NCBI GenBank assembly: GCA_024734495.1
Contig: JALMQS010000085.1
Span: forward strand, 27,279,766 to 27,343,765
Source of the DNA: Forficula auricularia
Taxonomy: Eukaryota; Arthropoda; Insecta; Dermaptera; Forficulidae
Direction: 5' to 3'
DNA length: 64,000 bases
The position numbers and the translations under genes were made by a program. Shown here piece by piece: positions 33,047-45,364 of the stretch. The notes below the pieces were generated by a model, which was given only the letters and a program-made list of their open reading frames with translations, was not told where the DNA came from and ran no database searches. Numbering within the stretch: position 1 is the first letter of the stretch; each line of letters opens with the position of its first letter.

Positions 33047-33639
33047 ATAATAAGTTTTTGGTTAGGAAATAACAATATTTCGACACCAGAAATAACTTTC
33101 TACAACCTCCCATTTCTGACCTATCGGAATAGAAACACTCAAATAGAGAGGCAGAATATTTTTGGATAGATTCAATTTTCGGCCGCCCGATGGTCTTCGC
33201 TCGCCGAGCGTACACTATAGTAAAATAATTTCCGTTTTTCATCGTAGACGTTGGAAAAAAATATCCAGAGCTTTGCGGGGAAACTTGTATCATTAAGTTG
33301 ATTAATAAGTTTCTTTGTCCCATAATGAAAAAATTTCACTGTATTTACTAACATCATAAATAAATTTTAATAGAATTTACAATTAATTATATTATAGTAT
33401 TTTATTTATTTTTGAAAAGTTCTAAGTGTGAAAAAAAATCATTTTAGAAAATTTTACGCTGTACGAATAAACCGTTTTTAAATTTCAATCTGGACTTTAC
33501 GATTAATCCTAATAATTAAATAATGTATTTTTTTTTCAGCAATTATATTTCTTTATTATTTATTATTTAAAAAGATTTGGGTAAATTAGTTAAACATTAT
33601 TATTGTATAATATATTTGAATTTCGATTCAGTTCTGTCT
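33047..33639. other. AT-rich DNA without recognisable gene
   Basis: A short GC-rich inverted repeat, GCTCGCCGAGC, lies near 33200. No gene was supported. Confidence 0.4.
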
Positions 33640-34170
33640 AGTGGCGAGAGATGGCGCTTAAGTCGACTATTTTACCTCCATTTCATTATTATTTATTTCT
33701 TATTTCTTAATTAGAAATTTATAATTTTTTTAATTTGATTTTATTAATATTTTTACTATTATTTTGTTAAAGGCTCTAGTGAAATTGATATGAATAATAA
33801 ATCCCTGTGTTTTATTAAGAATGGTATAGAAAATCAAATCAAATATGATCCACTTGGTTGATTAATAAATTTTAAGAAAGATGAAATTTCGTAAGTCAAT
33901 TATTTATTTGCTCTGTTTTATTCATATATATATATATAAAATCTCATATTTTTTAAATATACATTGATTCTACATGTGACATGCTTATAATAATTTTTTA
34001 AAATAACAATCAAAGAATGATTATAATTTTCATTGTTTAGTCCATTGTTGATTTATTTCAAATTAATTTTCTATCTATTATGCTACTCTATTACTAATAG
34101 TTTATTTATATTTCAGATTTGAAGAAAATCTCCCATCTTAGCTGTATATCTAAATTGTAAACCAGGGGGG
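33640..34170 (+). repeat. Dispersed repeat shared with 21580-22335, copy 2
   Basis: See the shared GAGATGGCG and TTTATATTTCAGATTT landmarks; internal sequence is strongly diverged. Confidence 0.5.
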
Positions 34171-34439
34171 ATTTCCCTTTGTAATCGGATTCTTCGAAAT
34201 GAGTCTAATTTATTATTTATTTAGGTAAATATTTATTATTTATATTATTGTAACAATCCATTGCTTACTGGATCATATACATCTTTACTTAATGAAACTA
34301 TAAACTATTAAAGAGTAATTTTTTACTTGCATTTATATTTAAATTTCTGTGACATTTTTACACTCCATTCTGTTTTCATCAAGCTTTTTTCAACATTTGG
34401 AGGGTTCACATAATATATATAGAAATAAGAAATATAATT

Positions 34440-34600
34440 ATTACCCTAGAGCAGTGGTTCTTAACCAATGGGTCGCCAAAAGAGTCGTTAACCAAATAAT
34501 TTACTACATCTATTTTCAACAGGTCAAAAATATATTTTAATTTATTCAAAAATATTAAAAACACAATCCTTACACATTCTGACAAATTTATAGTTACACA
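34440..34600. repeat. hAT-like terminus
   Basis: GCAGTGGTTCTTAACCAATGG followed by GTCGCCAAAAGAGTCGTTAAC (each given here as a short quote) resembles the CAGTGGTTCTYAACC end typical of Charlie-like hAT elements. The matching right end was not located. Confidence 0.45.
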
Positions 34601-34684
34601 TTGCAAAAGCTTCGAGAGTGAATTTATTTCAAATAAAATATCATTCCAAAGACATTTTATATGATTTTTATTCCTATAACGAAA

Positions 34685-35070
34685 TGGTGTTCACCTGGAG
34701 AAGATAGAATTAGTGTAGAAGTACTAAAAAAGCAATTGGATTCCCGATATATCTCGCTCTGGCTAAGCACTATACTCGTTACCTTAAAATAAAAGCTATA
34801 CCAACCTCCTGGAAGCCATCAAGAGCAGAAATTAGACATAAAAAGGGGGACAGAGAAGACCTGGCTGATTACAGACCTATCACAATTCTACCAAACTTAT
34901 ACAAAGTATTCACAAGTTGCATTCACGCAAGAATCTGTACTACATTAAGTGAAAACCAACCGATTGAACAAGCAGGATTTCGAAGAGGGTTCAGTACACT
35001 GGACCACATCAGCTCATGTTCGCGACTTATTCAAGAGTCACGAGAATAACCACATTCCTCTGATACTACC
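34685..35070 (+). pseudogene. RTE-like reverse transcriptase N-terminal fragment
   Basis: Across one frame change near 34785 the sequence reads EDRISVEVLKKQL, then IPTSWKPSRAEIRHKKGDRED, LADYRPITILPNLYKVFTS and QPIEQAGFRRGFSTLDHISS. The KKGD, YRPI, and EQAGFRRGFSTLDHI motifs are characteristic of RTE-like reverse transcriptases (finger and motif 1-2a region). The fragment ends where the Helitron at 35075 begins, so the Helitron may have inserted into, or captured the edge of, this element. It is complementary in coverage to the C-terminal fragment at 1586-2379. Confidence 0.8.
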
Positions 35071-35074
35071 TTTA

Positions 35075-36093
35075 TCTATATACCTATATAAAATTAAGGT
35101 TTTGTCTGTACATTGCTCCAAATCACGCCAAATTTTGGTTGCACACGTTTCAAGCAAAGTTATCAACGAAAACACCCTCAACAAAATTCCTGTCTGTCTG
35201 TCTGTCTGTATGTTTCCGTGGGTTCCGCGAAAAGTTGCTCACGATTCACGTAAAAACGGCTGAAGGGATTATTATGAAATTTCATATTTACTTCAGATGT
35301 TTTCTAACTTACGTTTTTAGCTATATAACGTTTTGATATTTTGACCCCAGAAGGGGGTTTGTGGGGGCGCGCGAATGAAAATTATCAAATAACTCCTAAA
35401 CTATTAACCCTACAGCAAATTTTATGATAAACAAAGTTGTTGGGGATGTGATTTCTGACAACTTTTGTTTAAAAAAATGTCCCCAAAAACCCACCCAAAA
35501 AGAGGGGTGAAAAAAATGTAAATTCTTACCCTTGGAGCAAACTCAACCAAATTTCGTATACATAATCTCTGGGCCTCTAGAGAGATAGAAATAGAAAAAC
35601 TAACAACCCAAAATGGGGGGGAGGGTCAAAAAATGAAAATTCTTTCTCTTGGACCAAACTCAACCAAATTTTGTATACATAATCTGTGGGTGACTAGAAG
35701 GCTAGAAATGCAAAAACTGGGTGCGAAGGGTGGGTGCGGGGGTGGAATGGAGTGTGCATGGGTTAAGGTATGGGGTGCGCGGGGTGGAATGGGGGTGGGG
35801 TGAGGGAGTGAGGCGAAGTAGGGTGGGGGTGCAGGGGGTCCAGGGAGCGTAGTGGGGGTGGGGGTCCAGGGGGCTAGATGGGGGTATGGTGCGCAGGGTT
35901 GGAGGGCACGGGGTGGGGTGCGGGTGGTGGTGTGGGGGCGGGGGTTGGGCACGGGTGCATGGTGCGGGGAGTGGGGTGCTGGAAGAGTTTCGGGGTTGGG
36001 CATGGTCCGGGGGTGCTGGGGAGTGAGGAAGGGGGTCCAGGGGGCGTGCTCCTGGCGAGCAAGAGGGCCGCCGAAGGCGGGCCTTGCATCTAG
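35075..36093 (+). mobile_element. Full-length non-autonomous Helitron, family A
   Basis: Begins with TC after an A (A|TCTATATACC, followed by AAAATTAAGGTTTTGTCTG) and ends with the hairpin CCGCC-GAA-GGCGG and CTAG|T at 36090-36093, so it sits between A and T without a target duplication, as Helitrons do. Length 1019 bp, no coding region. Contains tandem CTGT units near 35193 and a G-rich tract at about 35715-36050. Confidence 0.9.
35715..36050 (+). repeat. G-rich minisatellite-like tract inside the Helitron
   Basis: Dense runs of GGGG separated by TG, TGC, or GTGG spacers; the tract differs in length and order among Helitron copies (1-360, 45745-46090, inverted at 42840-43040). Many windows contain four or more G-runs, so G-quadruplex formation is plausible. 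Confidence 0.8.
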
Positions 36094-37821
36094 TATTTTC
36101 TATAATTAATAAAAACTACATTTATGAATTGAGATTACTACTCTTCAGATGTACTCATATCGAGAGGATCTAAATTTTATTTAAATTCTTCTTCAATTAT
36201 TAAATATCAAGAACCCAGGGCAGTTTATTATTTAAGATATGGACCATGATTTGTTTTCTAGTAAAACATGTCTGATCCCATTATACAAATAATATCGCTT
36301 TGCTTTATTTTCTATTATTATTTTTTTGGCTTTTCGGCCTTTCTAGCCATAAGCCAATTTACGATACTATTTTTTTTTTAATTTGTCTCTACCCCGGGGT
36401 CATTGCTTTAATTAACATTCATATATTATTAGAATAATCAGAGTTATATAGAAGATATTTATATATTCTTTTGAAGACATGAAGTAAGTATTCAATAAAG
36501 TTGAAAACAGGAAGAAAATTCTAGACAATTGAAATTTACTGACTAATACACTTGACGATTGAATTGATTTGATTGTGATGGTAAATTGGAATCATTGGCT
36601 AACCGAGTTATTATAGTTTTTTAGTTTCCAAAAATAGAATAAAACCAACCCTTTCAATAGAATAAAATGTAGCTATAAGCATTCAATCTACATCGTTCTT
36701 CTTTTTCTACTATATTATATTCTTATCAAGAAACATAGTGTTTATATCCAGGGACGCGTTAAGTCCCTTTTGAGCCATCCTGCGAAATACTGGTTGGCGC
36801 TTTTACACTTAGCCCAAATTAATGCCGACACAACATTTTTCACGTTTCAAAGTTTTTTTACAAAAAGAAATAATAATATGGGGAATAATAAATAGTTTCA
36901 AACGTTTTTGAGATATTTCGAAAAAGGAAACAAAAAAAACTTTTTAATGTTCGATTACAACATTTAATCATACCTCATATATTATATTATGTAGTAACGT
37001 AATAAGAGTGAATTTAAAAGAAACGATCAGAGGGTGGGGGAAGCATCACCAGACACAATCATGTTCAAACCTGTCGTGGCACGCTAAGTGTTTGCCCGTA
37101 GCAGTATTCATTTAAGGAGGTTCTTTCGCGACAATCCACACAAAAAGTTTTAGTCTCGTAAGCACTCTAAAAATATGAACGGTGCTAAAATTTTAGGTTA
37201 TGTTTTTTTAACGTGGCTGTACTTTTACACTACTATATTCTCTTTATGAATGGATCGTTTCCAAGCCATTGATATTATATCCCCTCCACTAAAAATAATC
37301 ACCAATAAATTTGTTTTTTTATTTTTTATCAAAACTACGAGGTAAATAATTTCAATTTTTTTTAAGTTACTCCAAATATATTATTCTAACAAATTTTAGT
37401 TTTTCATCAAGATGGTGAAAGTCCTTCAATGAAAGAAAATTAATTAATTATCATTTTCTCCACCCTTTCCTTGTTTAAAAAATTTCATTTTTAATTGCAA
37501 TTATTTCATGTTTGGTATGGTAAATCATCTTCAAATTTTAACAGTGTGTTTATTATGGTTTTAATGACTTATATTCCAAGTTTAGAAGACTTCTTGAATT
37601 TTCGCATTTGTGAAAGAACTACCTTAAAAGCCACACCTCGTATAATGGGTGCCCCTGCTAGTTAGACAACCAAATTGGCAGATCAATTAAGGGTTGACTA
37701 CCTTGCAAACAAGGCAGTCGATCTCAATACTTCACATTATATTCCATATCATTACATTAAATAGAGAATATAAAAAAAAAAAAGTAAAAATAAAAAAGTA
37801 AAAAAGCTCCAATCCATTTCC
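36094..37821. other. AT-rich DNA without recognisable gene
   Basis: No coding or RNA signal could be supported in this stretch. Confidence 0.45.
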
Positions 37822-38405
37822 TCATTTTTACTTTATCCAATGTGAAGCAGATAAAGTACTGGATCGGTCTCGTGCCAAGCGTAACTTCATAGGGTCCTTT
37901 GATAAAGACTACGGAACCCATGGTCTCAATCAAAATCACAAATTGTAGATTCATTTAGGTTAAATTTTAGCATAAGACGGTTTTGCCAAAAATTTCATGG
38001 GGTCTCGCCCAGAGGCCAAAAAGTGCGATTTTTTCATTTAGTCTGTGCGCATGGTTGTAAGGATGTATGAATTCCTTTTTTTCGTCCACACCGTTCAACC
38101 GATTAAAATGAAATTGAAAACCTACCATTATTTTGACAAAATTAAGCGCTGATTAGTTTTTGGTATATATCGATGAACAAACATTAGTACTTTAATTCAG
38201 TACTTTTTTTAATTTTTTCTAAATATCTTGAAAATGACTTAACCAATTTTGATTAAATTTAATATTCCAATTAAGTACCTCGAGGATCACAAATTAAATA
38301 AAGTTAAAGTTATATAAAGCTTTTAGTAAACATATATTTTAAAATACTTTAGTAAGATACTACTTTTATAAAATTCTTTAACATTTATTCATTTGATCGG
38401 TATAA
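37822..38405 (+). repeat. Dispersed repeat family R, copy 2
   Basis: Longest copy of the family at 3465-3905, with an extra 5' part (ATCGGTCTCG, AAGCGTAACTTC, AGGGTCCTTTGATAAAGACT) that is also found at 46252-46470. No terminal repeats identified. Confidence 0.65.
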
Positions 38406-39345
38406 TATAGCTATGGTCAATGGTCGCCTTTAAGGCCTTGGAGCCGTCGTGCACCGCACGACCTTGCACATATGGACGCGTCCCTGTTTATATCACTTCC
38501 GAATCATTATTTAATTTAAGTTATAGGGGAGGATTATATGAAGTTTTTAAGACAATGTTTTTTTTTTGTAGGTATATATATATATACTTTTTAAAATACA
38601 AAAAGATCTTTCTTTAATACTTTAATGATTAAATATGTTTCAAACTTAAAACATTCTTAATTGTTCAAATTATTTATTGATATATAATTTCTTTATTTTT
38701 AAATGTTAAAAAATATACTCTGAACTAAAACACCTTTAAAATAAATACGCGTAATCATAGCAATGAAAATAAAATTACATACACTCCATATGAATTTAAA
38801 AACTGGAAATTTCCACTACTCACATATACAAACTTATTAGGTGCTTTTTACTCCTTAGGGCATGGAACAGCCAGACAGGTAGTCAGTTAGCCGCGGCACA
38901 GGTTTTATATACAGGGTGATCTCAATTTAACCAACACCCATCTCGTTGAGAAAGTAATAATAATGAATTTATTGCCAAGGAATTATTTATTTGACAGAAC
39001 AAAGGGGAAAACAAAATAAAGAAAACAGCGAATAATTAATAAATACAAAATTAAATAAATAATTATTTATTTGAGAAATATTGTATTAGTTCAAATTTTA
39101 TTAAAATAATTTAAAAAAAAATATGAGATGTTTTTGTGAAAACAGTTCTAAAAGTCTACTTAAAAAAATAAATTAAAAAATAGTAAAATGTTTAGGCGAC
39201 CCGCTTTACAGGACCAAAAACACTTTGTCGACCCTAAAATTAGTATTTAAGCACTGTTTTTTATTTGAGCTCCTCATGATCTCACTATAAATTAACAAAT
39301 AAATCTTTTGAGTTGAAGACTATTTTTCACAGAGCATATAATATT
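38406..39345. other. AT-rich DNA without recognisable gene
   Basis: Low-complexity sequence; no supported feature. Confidence 0.4.
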
Positions 39346-39346
39346 C

Positions 39347-39645
39347 ACAAAGAGAAACAAAGAGGTTGTCCTCTGCTTGATGCAAATAAACATACACACA
39401 TATATATCGAGATGATATATCTGTATATATATTATTTATTTGTTTGAGACTATAGTTTCGAAGACTTGGCCTTCATCATCAGTCTTTCTTCAATTATAAA
39501 TGTTTTTCATGGAGTCAATATCCATATATACAGATATATCATCTCGATATATATGTGTGTATGTTTATTTGCATCAAGCATAGGACAACCTCTTTGTTTC
39601 TCTTTGTGAATCAACAACTCTGCTACTCTCGGCAAAACAAACACT
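39347..39645. mobile_element. Hammerhead-bearing inverted-repeat element (family G), copy 2
   Basis: Near-perfect inverted arms of about 75 bp (about 39352-39430 and 39530-39605) share AGAGGTTGTCCTC-type, GCTTGATGCAAATAAACATA and ATATATCGAGATGATATATC words. The right side continues into GAATCAACAACTCTGCTACT and CTCGGCAAAAC, the family edge. A single hammerhead lies between the arms. Confidence 0.75.
39440..39490 (-). ncRNA. Hammerhead ribozyme, canonical core
   Basis: Minus strand, core 39482-39448: CTGATGA; stem II GAAG/CTTC; GAAAC; TATA loop; GTC. All invariant positions are intact. The tetraloop and triplet are identical to the 26269 and 49294 copies while stem II differs in sequence but still pairs, which argues for selection on structure. 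Confidence 0.78.
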
Positions 39646-40245
39646 TTTCAAGCATATAATATTGCTGTTTAGATTTACCATTCTGCTCTTATGTGGGCCT
39701 ATGTTGAATAATGTTTTATGTATGTGTTTGGGTATTGAAAAAAAACACATAATTTAAAACAAAAACTACATCAAAAGATATAATAAATCGAAAATTTTTA
39801 TAATGATCATGGGTCTACAAATAAAAGTTTTCATGATATACCTTGTTTTCTGTTAGTCAAGACCAATATATTTTGTTTATGTTAAATTTAGCACTTATTT
39901 TTAAAAGAAAAAAATATAATACCTACACTTAGGTAGAAAATGAAAAAATTAATGAAAATGTTCAAAATTTTCTCATTCTACCCACCCTGGCGATATATCT
40001 TTTTAAATTTTTAAATTCAATTGTGAATTTGTGCATTATAATAATTTTAAATTAAGATGTAGGTAAAATAGGCCCTGAAAAATAACAAATTGAACCAGAC
40101 AGAGAACCATGTTGACACCATTGCTCTATATTTGCTATACAAAAGAATTAGAGGAATGTACAACCCCTGAAGTTAAAATACTACAATATGGGGGATGATG
40201 TTTACATCTATATAACCTCTCATTCTCTTGAAATAAACACAGACC
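39646..40245. other. AT-rich DNA without recognisable gene
   Basis: No supported feature. Confidence 0.4.
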
Positions 40246-40717
40246 TGTTTTTGACCGCGCTTATTTGAAAAAGATGTTTATCTATTGGCGATATTATAGA
40301 TTACGCTATTTCAGTCTGCGGAGACTTAAGTCTGGACCAAGAGAGAAAAAGATGTGATCCACTTAGCTACAATCCAACGTCATTTCGCGTATAGCCCGCT
40401 AGACATTCGGATGGATCACCAAGTGAATTTGAAATCTCAGATGTTATATATTTAATCTCCCAGTCCAGAGCGCTTAATCTATTAGCATGTATGTTAGATG
40501 CTTGCCATTAATTAATCGAATGTTTTCTACATTTGGTTCTCACTTGGTGATCCATCCGAATGTCTAGCGGGCTATACGCGAAATGACGTTGGATTGTAGC
40601 TAAGTGGATCTCATCTTTTTTCATTTGGTCCAGATTTAAGACTCCGCAGACTCCAATAGCGTAATCCACAGTAGTCTCGCGATAAATATCTTTTTCAAAT
40701 AAGCGTGGTCAAAAACA
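40246..40717. mobile_element. Foldback-type inverted-repeat element
   Basis: Ends are TGTTTTTGACC and GGTCAAAAACA. Arms of about 185 bp are inverted copies (shared: GATCCACTTAGCTACAATCC, AACGTCATTTCGCGTATAGC, CCGCTAGACATTCGGATGG, read inverted in the right arm) with a centre of about 100 bp. No target duplication was obvious and no coding region is present, so the superfamily is unknown. Confidence 0.75.
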
Positions 40718-42788
40718 ATTCTCATTGATATATCAATTATTCTTTGATATATTAATGAGAAAAATTATAAATTTATTTAACATCATTATTTCAAGTTAGA
40801 AATATATAAGTTCAGATATTATTTTCACTCAATATTTGATAAAAATTCCCTACATTTGATTCGCGATTGAATCAAATGTAGAAAACATTCGATTAAACAC
40901 AGACCCTCACTCTGAAACCATATCTAATTTGAAAAGATACATCTCGAAAATTGCGAACCCATCTTCATAAAGACTTTCCGGTTTACCTTTTGTTATACTT
41001 TGCTACTATTTTACCTTGATTTTTATACCCTAGTTAGTTGTGCCTACGAAATAATTTTACAATAATTATCCAAATTTTTATTTTAATTATAATTTCCTCT
41101 ACATATCTACTTACCTTCCTAAGTATTCAAATTTCAAATATAAGCGAAGAACTAAAACAAGCTAAAATTATTGTGGAGCTTATTGTTTATTCATTTCATC
41201 TTCAGCCTAGATTACAGTCCACATTCTGATCATGCCTTCCGAATCTATCATGGAGGATTTTCATCTGATTTCCCGCCATGACTCTGCGTCTTAGGAAATT
41301 TTTTAGAGGAGCTTGTCTCTTTATGAGCGTTAGAAATTGTTGACTGGAGTCCAGACTCTAAATTGAATCCACTTAGTCTATAATCGGACTTGCTATCCAC
41401 TAGTCTATCGGCGCGGCCATCCCACTATATATTCTATATATTTCAAAAGGGGTTGTCTCAATTTCTTTCCCTTTATTGAATCTATATTTATTCGAATGCT
41501 TAGTTTTAGTCTAGGTAAAATTCTATTTACAAATCTTCTGTCAATATTCCTGTCTCTTATGATTCACCTTAATCTTTTTCAATTATAATTATGAACAAAT
41601 AGAATATCTATAAATCCGTAATTAGAAAGAGATGATGATAGAACATAAAATAGGTCGAAAGTATTTATAGAGCCCATGTTTTGATGAATTTGAGAAAATA
41701 TATCAGAAAATTCCAATTTCTCTAGAAGTCATAGAGAGCTACCTTTTGTAAAATCACTAAACACAAACAATTTCAAAATCCAGTTCAAAACCTGATTTTT
41801 TTTTTCAATGCTAATATCAATTTTTTCATTTACCTACAGCAATAAAAAAGTTATTCTTAAATGATAAATTTGGCATTTTAACAAAGATTTTATATCGAAT
41901 TATACAGAACCTAAAGAGTCTATTTATATTTAAATCTGAAATGGTCTCGAGCTTCATCATACATATATTAGGTTCCCAAAATTCGGACAACTTCAAAAGA
42001 TCCATTTGTTTGGAAGCCTCCAGAAGCAGAACGAGAAGAAATTCAGAGGGATGGCAAGTATAGAAGCCATTGAGTTAACTAAGTTGACTAAAAAGAGCTA
42101 TTTCAGTAATTGTAAGATAACATATTTAAAATGAAGTACAAAGTTAATAACAAAAAGAGAGAAAAAAGAGGATTGAATTATAAGAGAAATATTTTTCGGG
42201 ATTTATTAATTTTTTTAAACAAATTTTGGAGCTATGTGGAAAATTCGATTTTTATTCTAATATTTATTTCTAAATCATTATAAATTGATCAACTGACCTT
42301 ATAAACAATTTCGAGCAAACATGCTTACACAATCAACTCGGCATATTATATACTTAAACGTTTCTATGTCTTTAGGACAAATCAATTGAGATCGGACAAA
42401 ATTTTTATATTTATTATTTCATTTCATTTTTTTTTTTATTCTATAAATCATATATGATGTTTATATATACCTAATATTCTCATAATGGAAGAGAATTTTT
42501 TTTTTAATTCGAATTATAAGTATAAGAGAACTGGTATGAAAGTCAGTATTGAGACTTTCGGAAATAATTTTTAAATTTGAAATAAACTACAAATTGGTTG
42601 AATCAGATATCTTTCCTATTACTATTAAGAAAATGTATCAAAATATTGCTTATTATTATAGTTATTATTAGTTATTGTTATTACTAAATCTTATTGTGAC
42701 ATTTATATTTTAATATCAGAATTTTTCTATTTAGACTATTCATATTAATGATGATAAATTCTTTTTTCTCTTTATTTTTATGCAAGAA
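40718..42788. other. AT-rich DNA without recognisable gene
   Basis: A short match to 40505-40535 in inverted orientation lies at 40876-40903 (AATGTAGAAAACATTCGATT). The open frame at 41038-41229 has no recognisable motif and is not supported. Confidence 0.4.
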
Positions 42789-43698
42789 CTAGATGCAAGG
42801 CCCGCCTTCGGCGGCTCTCTTGCTAGCCAGAGGGTTATGCCCCCTGGACCTCCAACCCCGAACCCTCATACCACCTGAAACCCACACCCAACTTGCACCC
42901 CGCTATGCACCTTCCCCCATTCCCCAACCCCGGGCCCCTTGCATCCCACATCCTACCACACCCCGCACTCCCTCACCGCACCCGAATTGCACCCCCGGAC
43001 CCTCACCTCAACCCCTACCCCCACTGCATCCCCCACCATACCCCGCATCCAGTTTTTGCATTTCTAGTCTTCTAGTGGGCCACAGTATACAAAATTTATT
43101 TGAGTTTGTTTCCAAGGGCAAGAATTTTCATTCTTTGACTCTCCCGCTCCCCTTTTTGGGGGAATTTTTTAAGCACAACTTGTCAGAAATCACATCCCCT
43201 ACAACTTTGCTTATTACAAAATTTGCCGTAGAGTTAATAGTTTAGGAGTTATTTGATAATTTCCATTAATGCGCCCCCCAAAACCCCCTTTAAGGTCAAA
43301 ATATCAAAACGTTATATAGCAATAAATCTATGGTAGAAGACATCTGATCCAAATATGAAATTTCATAATAATCACTTTAGCCGATTCTAAGGGTCGGTTG
43401 TATGTCGCAAAGTAAATGCTTTTTACCACTAACTCAGGGTTGGTAAATGGAGGGATTGGCCATCCCAGTCCCTCCATTTACCATCTACCCTGTGTTAGTG
43501 GTAAAAAGCATTTACTTTGCGACATTCAACCGGCCCTAAGTGGCGTGAGCAACTTTTAGCGGAACCCACGGAAACAGACATACAGACAGGAATTTTGTTG
43601 AGGGTGTTTTCGTTCAAAACTTTGCTTGAAACGCGTGCAAAATCTGATGTGTTTTGGAACAATGTACAGACAAAAAATTAATTATATATATTAATAGA
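42789..43698 (-). mobile_element. Full-length non-autonomous Helitron, family A, minus strand, with nested MITE
   Basis: The CTAG end is at 42789-42792 (preceded by A), followed by the GGCGG/CCGCC hairpin region and a C-rich tract (the G-rich tract of the other copies, inverted). The opposite end reads TCTATTAATATATA on the minus strand after an A at 43699. The internal sequence matches the copy at 35075-36093 inverted, apart from the MITE at 43391-43536. Confidence 0.88.
43391..43536. mobile_element. MITE with TAA target duplication (PIF/Harbinger-type), copy 2
   Basis: An almost perfect palindrome of 146 bp flanked by TAA (43388-43390, 43537-43539), starting GGGTCGGTTG and ending CAACCGGCCC. 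It lies inside the Helitron, so it inserted afterwards. The copy could fold into a single long hairpin and has no coding capacity. Confidence 0.85.
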
Positions 43699-44756
43699 TA
43701 ATGAACTGGTTTAAAAAGAACTCTGCCTCTATTAAAGTATATCATTTAGATAAATTTCTTTTAGATGTCTCCTACCGTAGACGAGGCATCACAACATTTA
43801 CTACTCGTCAGAAATTCATTATTGTGTTATCGAAATTATTATTTCATAGATCTTTATTTAACCCTATATAAATTTATCCAATCTTTTGAAAGGAAATTCT
43901 TTCAGACCTAGAACAAAAAACGAAAATTTTAAACAGAATATCCCAAACTTTTTATCGTTATTATATAATTTACATCCTTCCCTGTCAGTTTCGTCCCAAA
44001 GGGGGTAGCTAAAGGTTATACAAGAAAGAGAATCCCTATAGACGTTCAATTAATTTAAGATTAAAAGTGCTTGGCCTGTTTCGCATTAGAATTTTACTCC
44101 CTAAAGATTCTTCTGCATATTATAAGTATACCTCTAAATAATGATAATAGCTACGCTAATTTTTCGATTACCTCAATTTGCCTCAAAACTAATTAAAATC
44201 AAGATTCCTGAATTTAGAGACTATCATAAATAATTAATATGCAATCTAGGAATCTAGAGAAAGATTTCCCTTTCTCTCCAAGTGCCCATCATGGTTGTGG
44301 ATCAAATTTCTTAATTTATTCAGCCGAATTAAGTTTTTGCTCTTACACTTATTTAGGCCAACCAGCTTGTGATTCGCCATTTATCTGTAAGATTAACTAT
44401 TGAATTTTTTATGTTTTAAAGAGAATCGTTTATAATCTAACCTGAATACACGTATACATTTCAGATGATTATGCCAGTTTTTTGTTTTTTGACTTTCTCG
44501 GCATTAACCATTAGCCATTTTACAATACTATATACATATTAATTAATTTTTTCTCAATTATTTAGGGATCAGATTAAAGTCGGATTGCAGCGAGTCGGGC
44601 TTGAACTCGCACTAGCTTCTTATGCGAGTTCTGCGGGAAATAATCATGGATATTCATTGTTGATTTAATAACTTAAAATTACTTTCTTATTTTATCACGA
44701 CTTCCATGGGGATATCAATTTATTCGAGCACAATTCTTTATATTTCGTTAAAAATA
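43699..44756. other. Region without recognisable gene
   Basis: Includes at 44583-44640 a short tRNA-like segment (on the minus strand, GCGAGTTCAAGCCCGACTCG, resembling a T-arm/B-box), too incomplete to call a tRNA gene. Otherwise AT-rich. Confidence 0.4.
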
Positions 44757-45090
44757 TTTTTATTTTGCCGAGAGTAGCAGAAGTTGTTAATTTAAATTAA
44801 TAGAGGTTGTCCTCTGTTTGATGCAATAAAAATCGTTTGTTATGTGGCTAGTTTGTTATAACAACAAAACGAATTTATCTACATAACATCGGGTAATTGA
44901 ACGCATGTTCACAGATAAATTCACAGATAAATTATTTCAAATTAAAAGACTGATTATGAATCTTCGAAACTATAATCTTTAACAAATAAATTATATATGT
45001 ACAATACATACATATTTATATTCGTTAAATATATGTAAATGTTTATATGTATCAAGCAGAGGACAGCCTACTTGATTTCCCTTTGAATAT
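44757..45090. mobile_element. Hammerhead-bearing element (family G), copy 3, diverged
   Basis: Left edge TTGCCGAGAGTAGCAGAAGTTG and GAGGTTGTCCTCTGTTTGAT; right edge ATGTATCAAGCAGAGGACAG inverted to it. A diverged hammerhead lies at 44950-44977 on the plus strand. No coding region. Confidence 0.65.
44945..44982 (+). ncRNA. Hammerhead ribozyme relic
   Basis: CTGATTA (the invariant G changed to T), a weak stem II GAATCTTC, GAAAC, TATA, ATC. Same architecture as the canonical copies, but the core change would be expected to abolish cleavage. Confidence 0.55.
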
Positions 45091-45364
45091 TTCATATAAT
45101 TTTTGAATATTCTATAACAAAACAACTGTGAATAAGTAAGCACAAACATGCTTTGTGTAAATAAATATGCATATCTCAGAGGTTTTATGTTGCAATTGAA
45201 AATTGAATTTGCCTTTCACAAACAACAATCATACATTGATATTAGTATTTCCCAATCATTTCGAATCAATTTTCAAAAGAGATTCACGCCCAATCGATTC
45301 ATATTAGCTCCCAATTATTTAGATTTAGATACCTATATTATTATATGTATATCTGCCTCAGACA

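Noticed and set aside
35139..35336. Frames with repeated CLSVCLSV
   Set aside because: Caused by CTGT tandem words in the Helitron 5' region.
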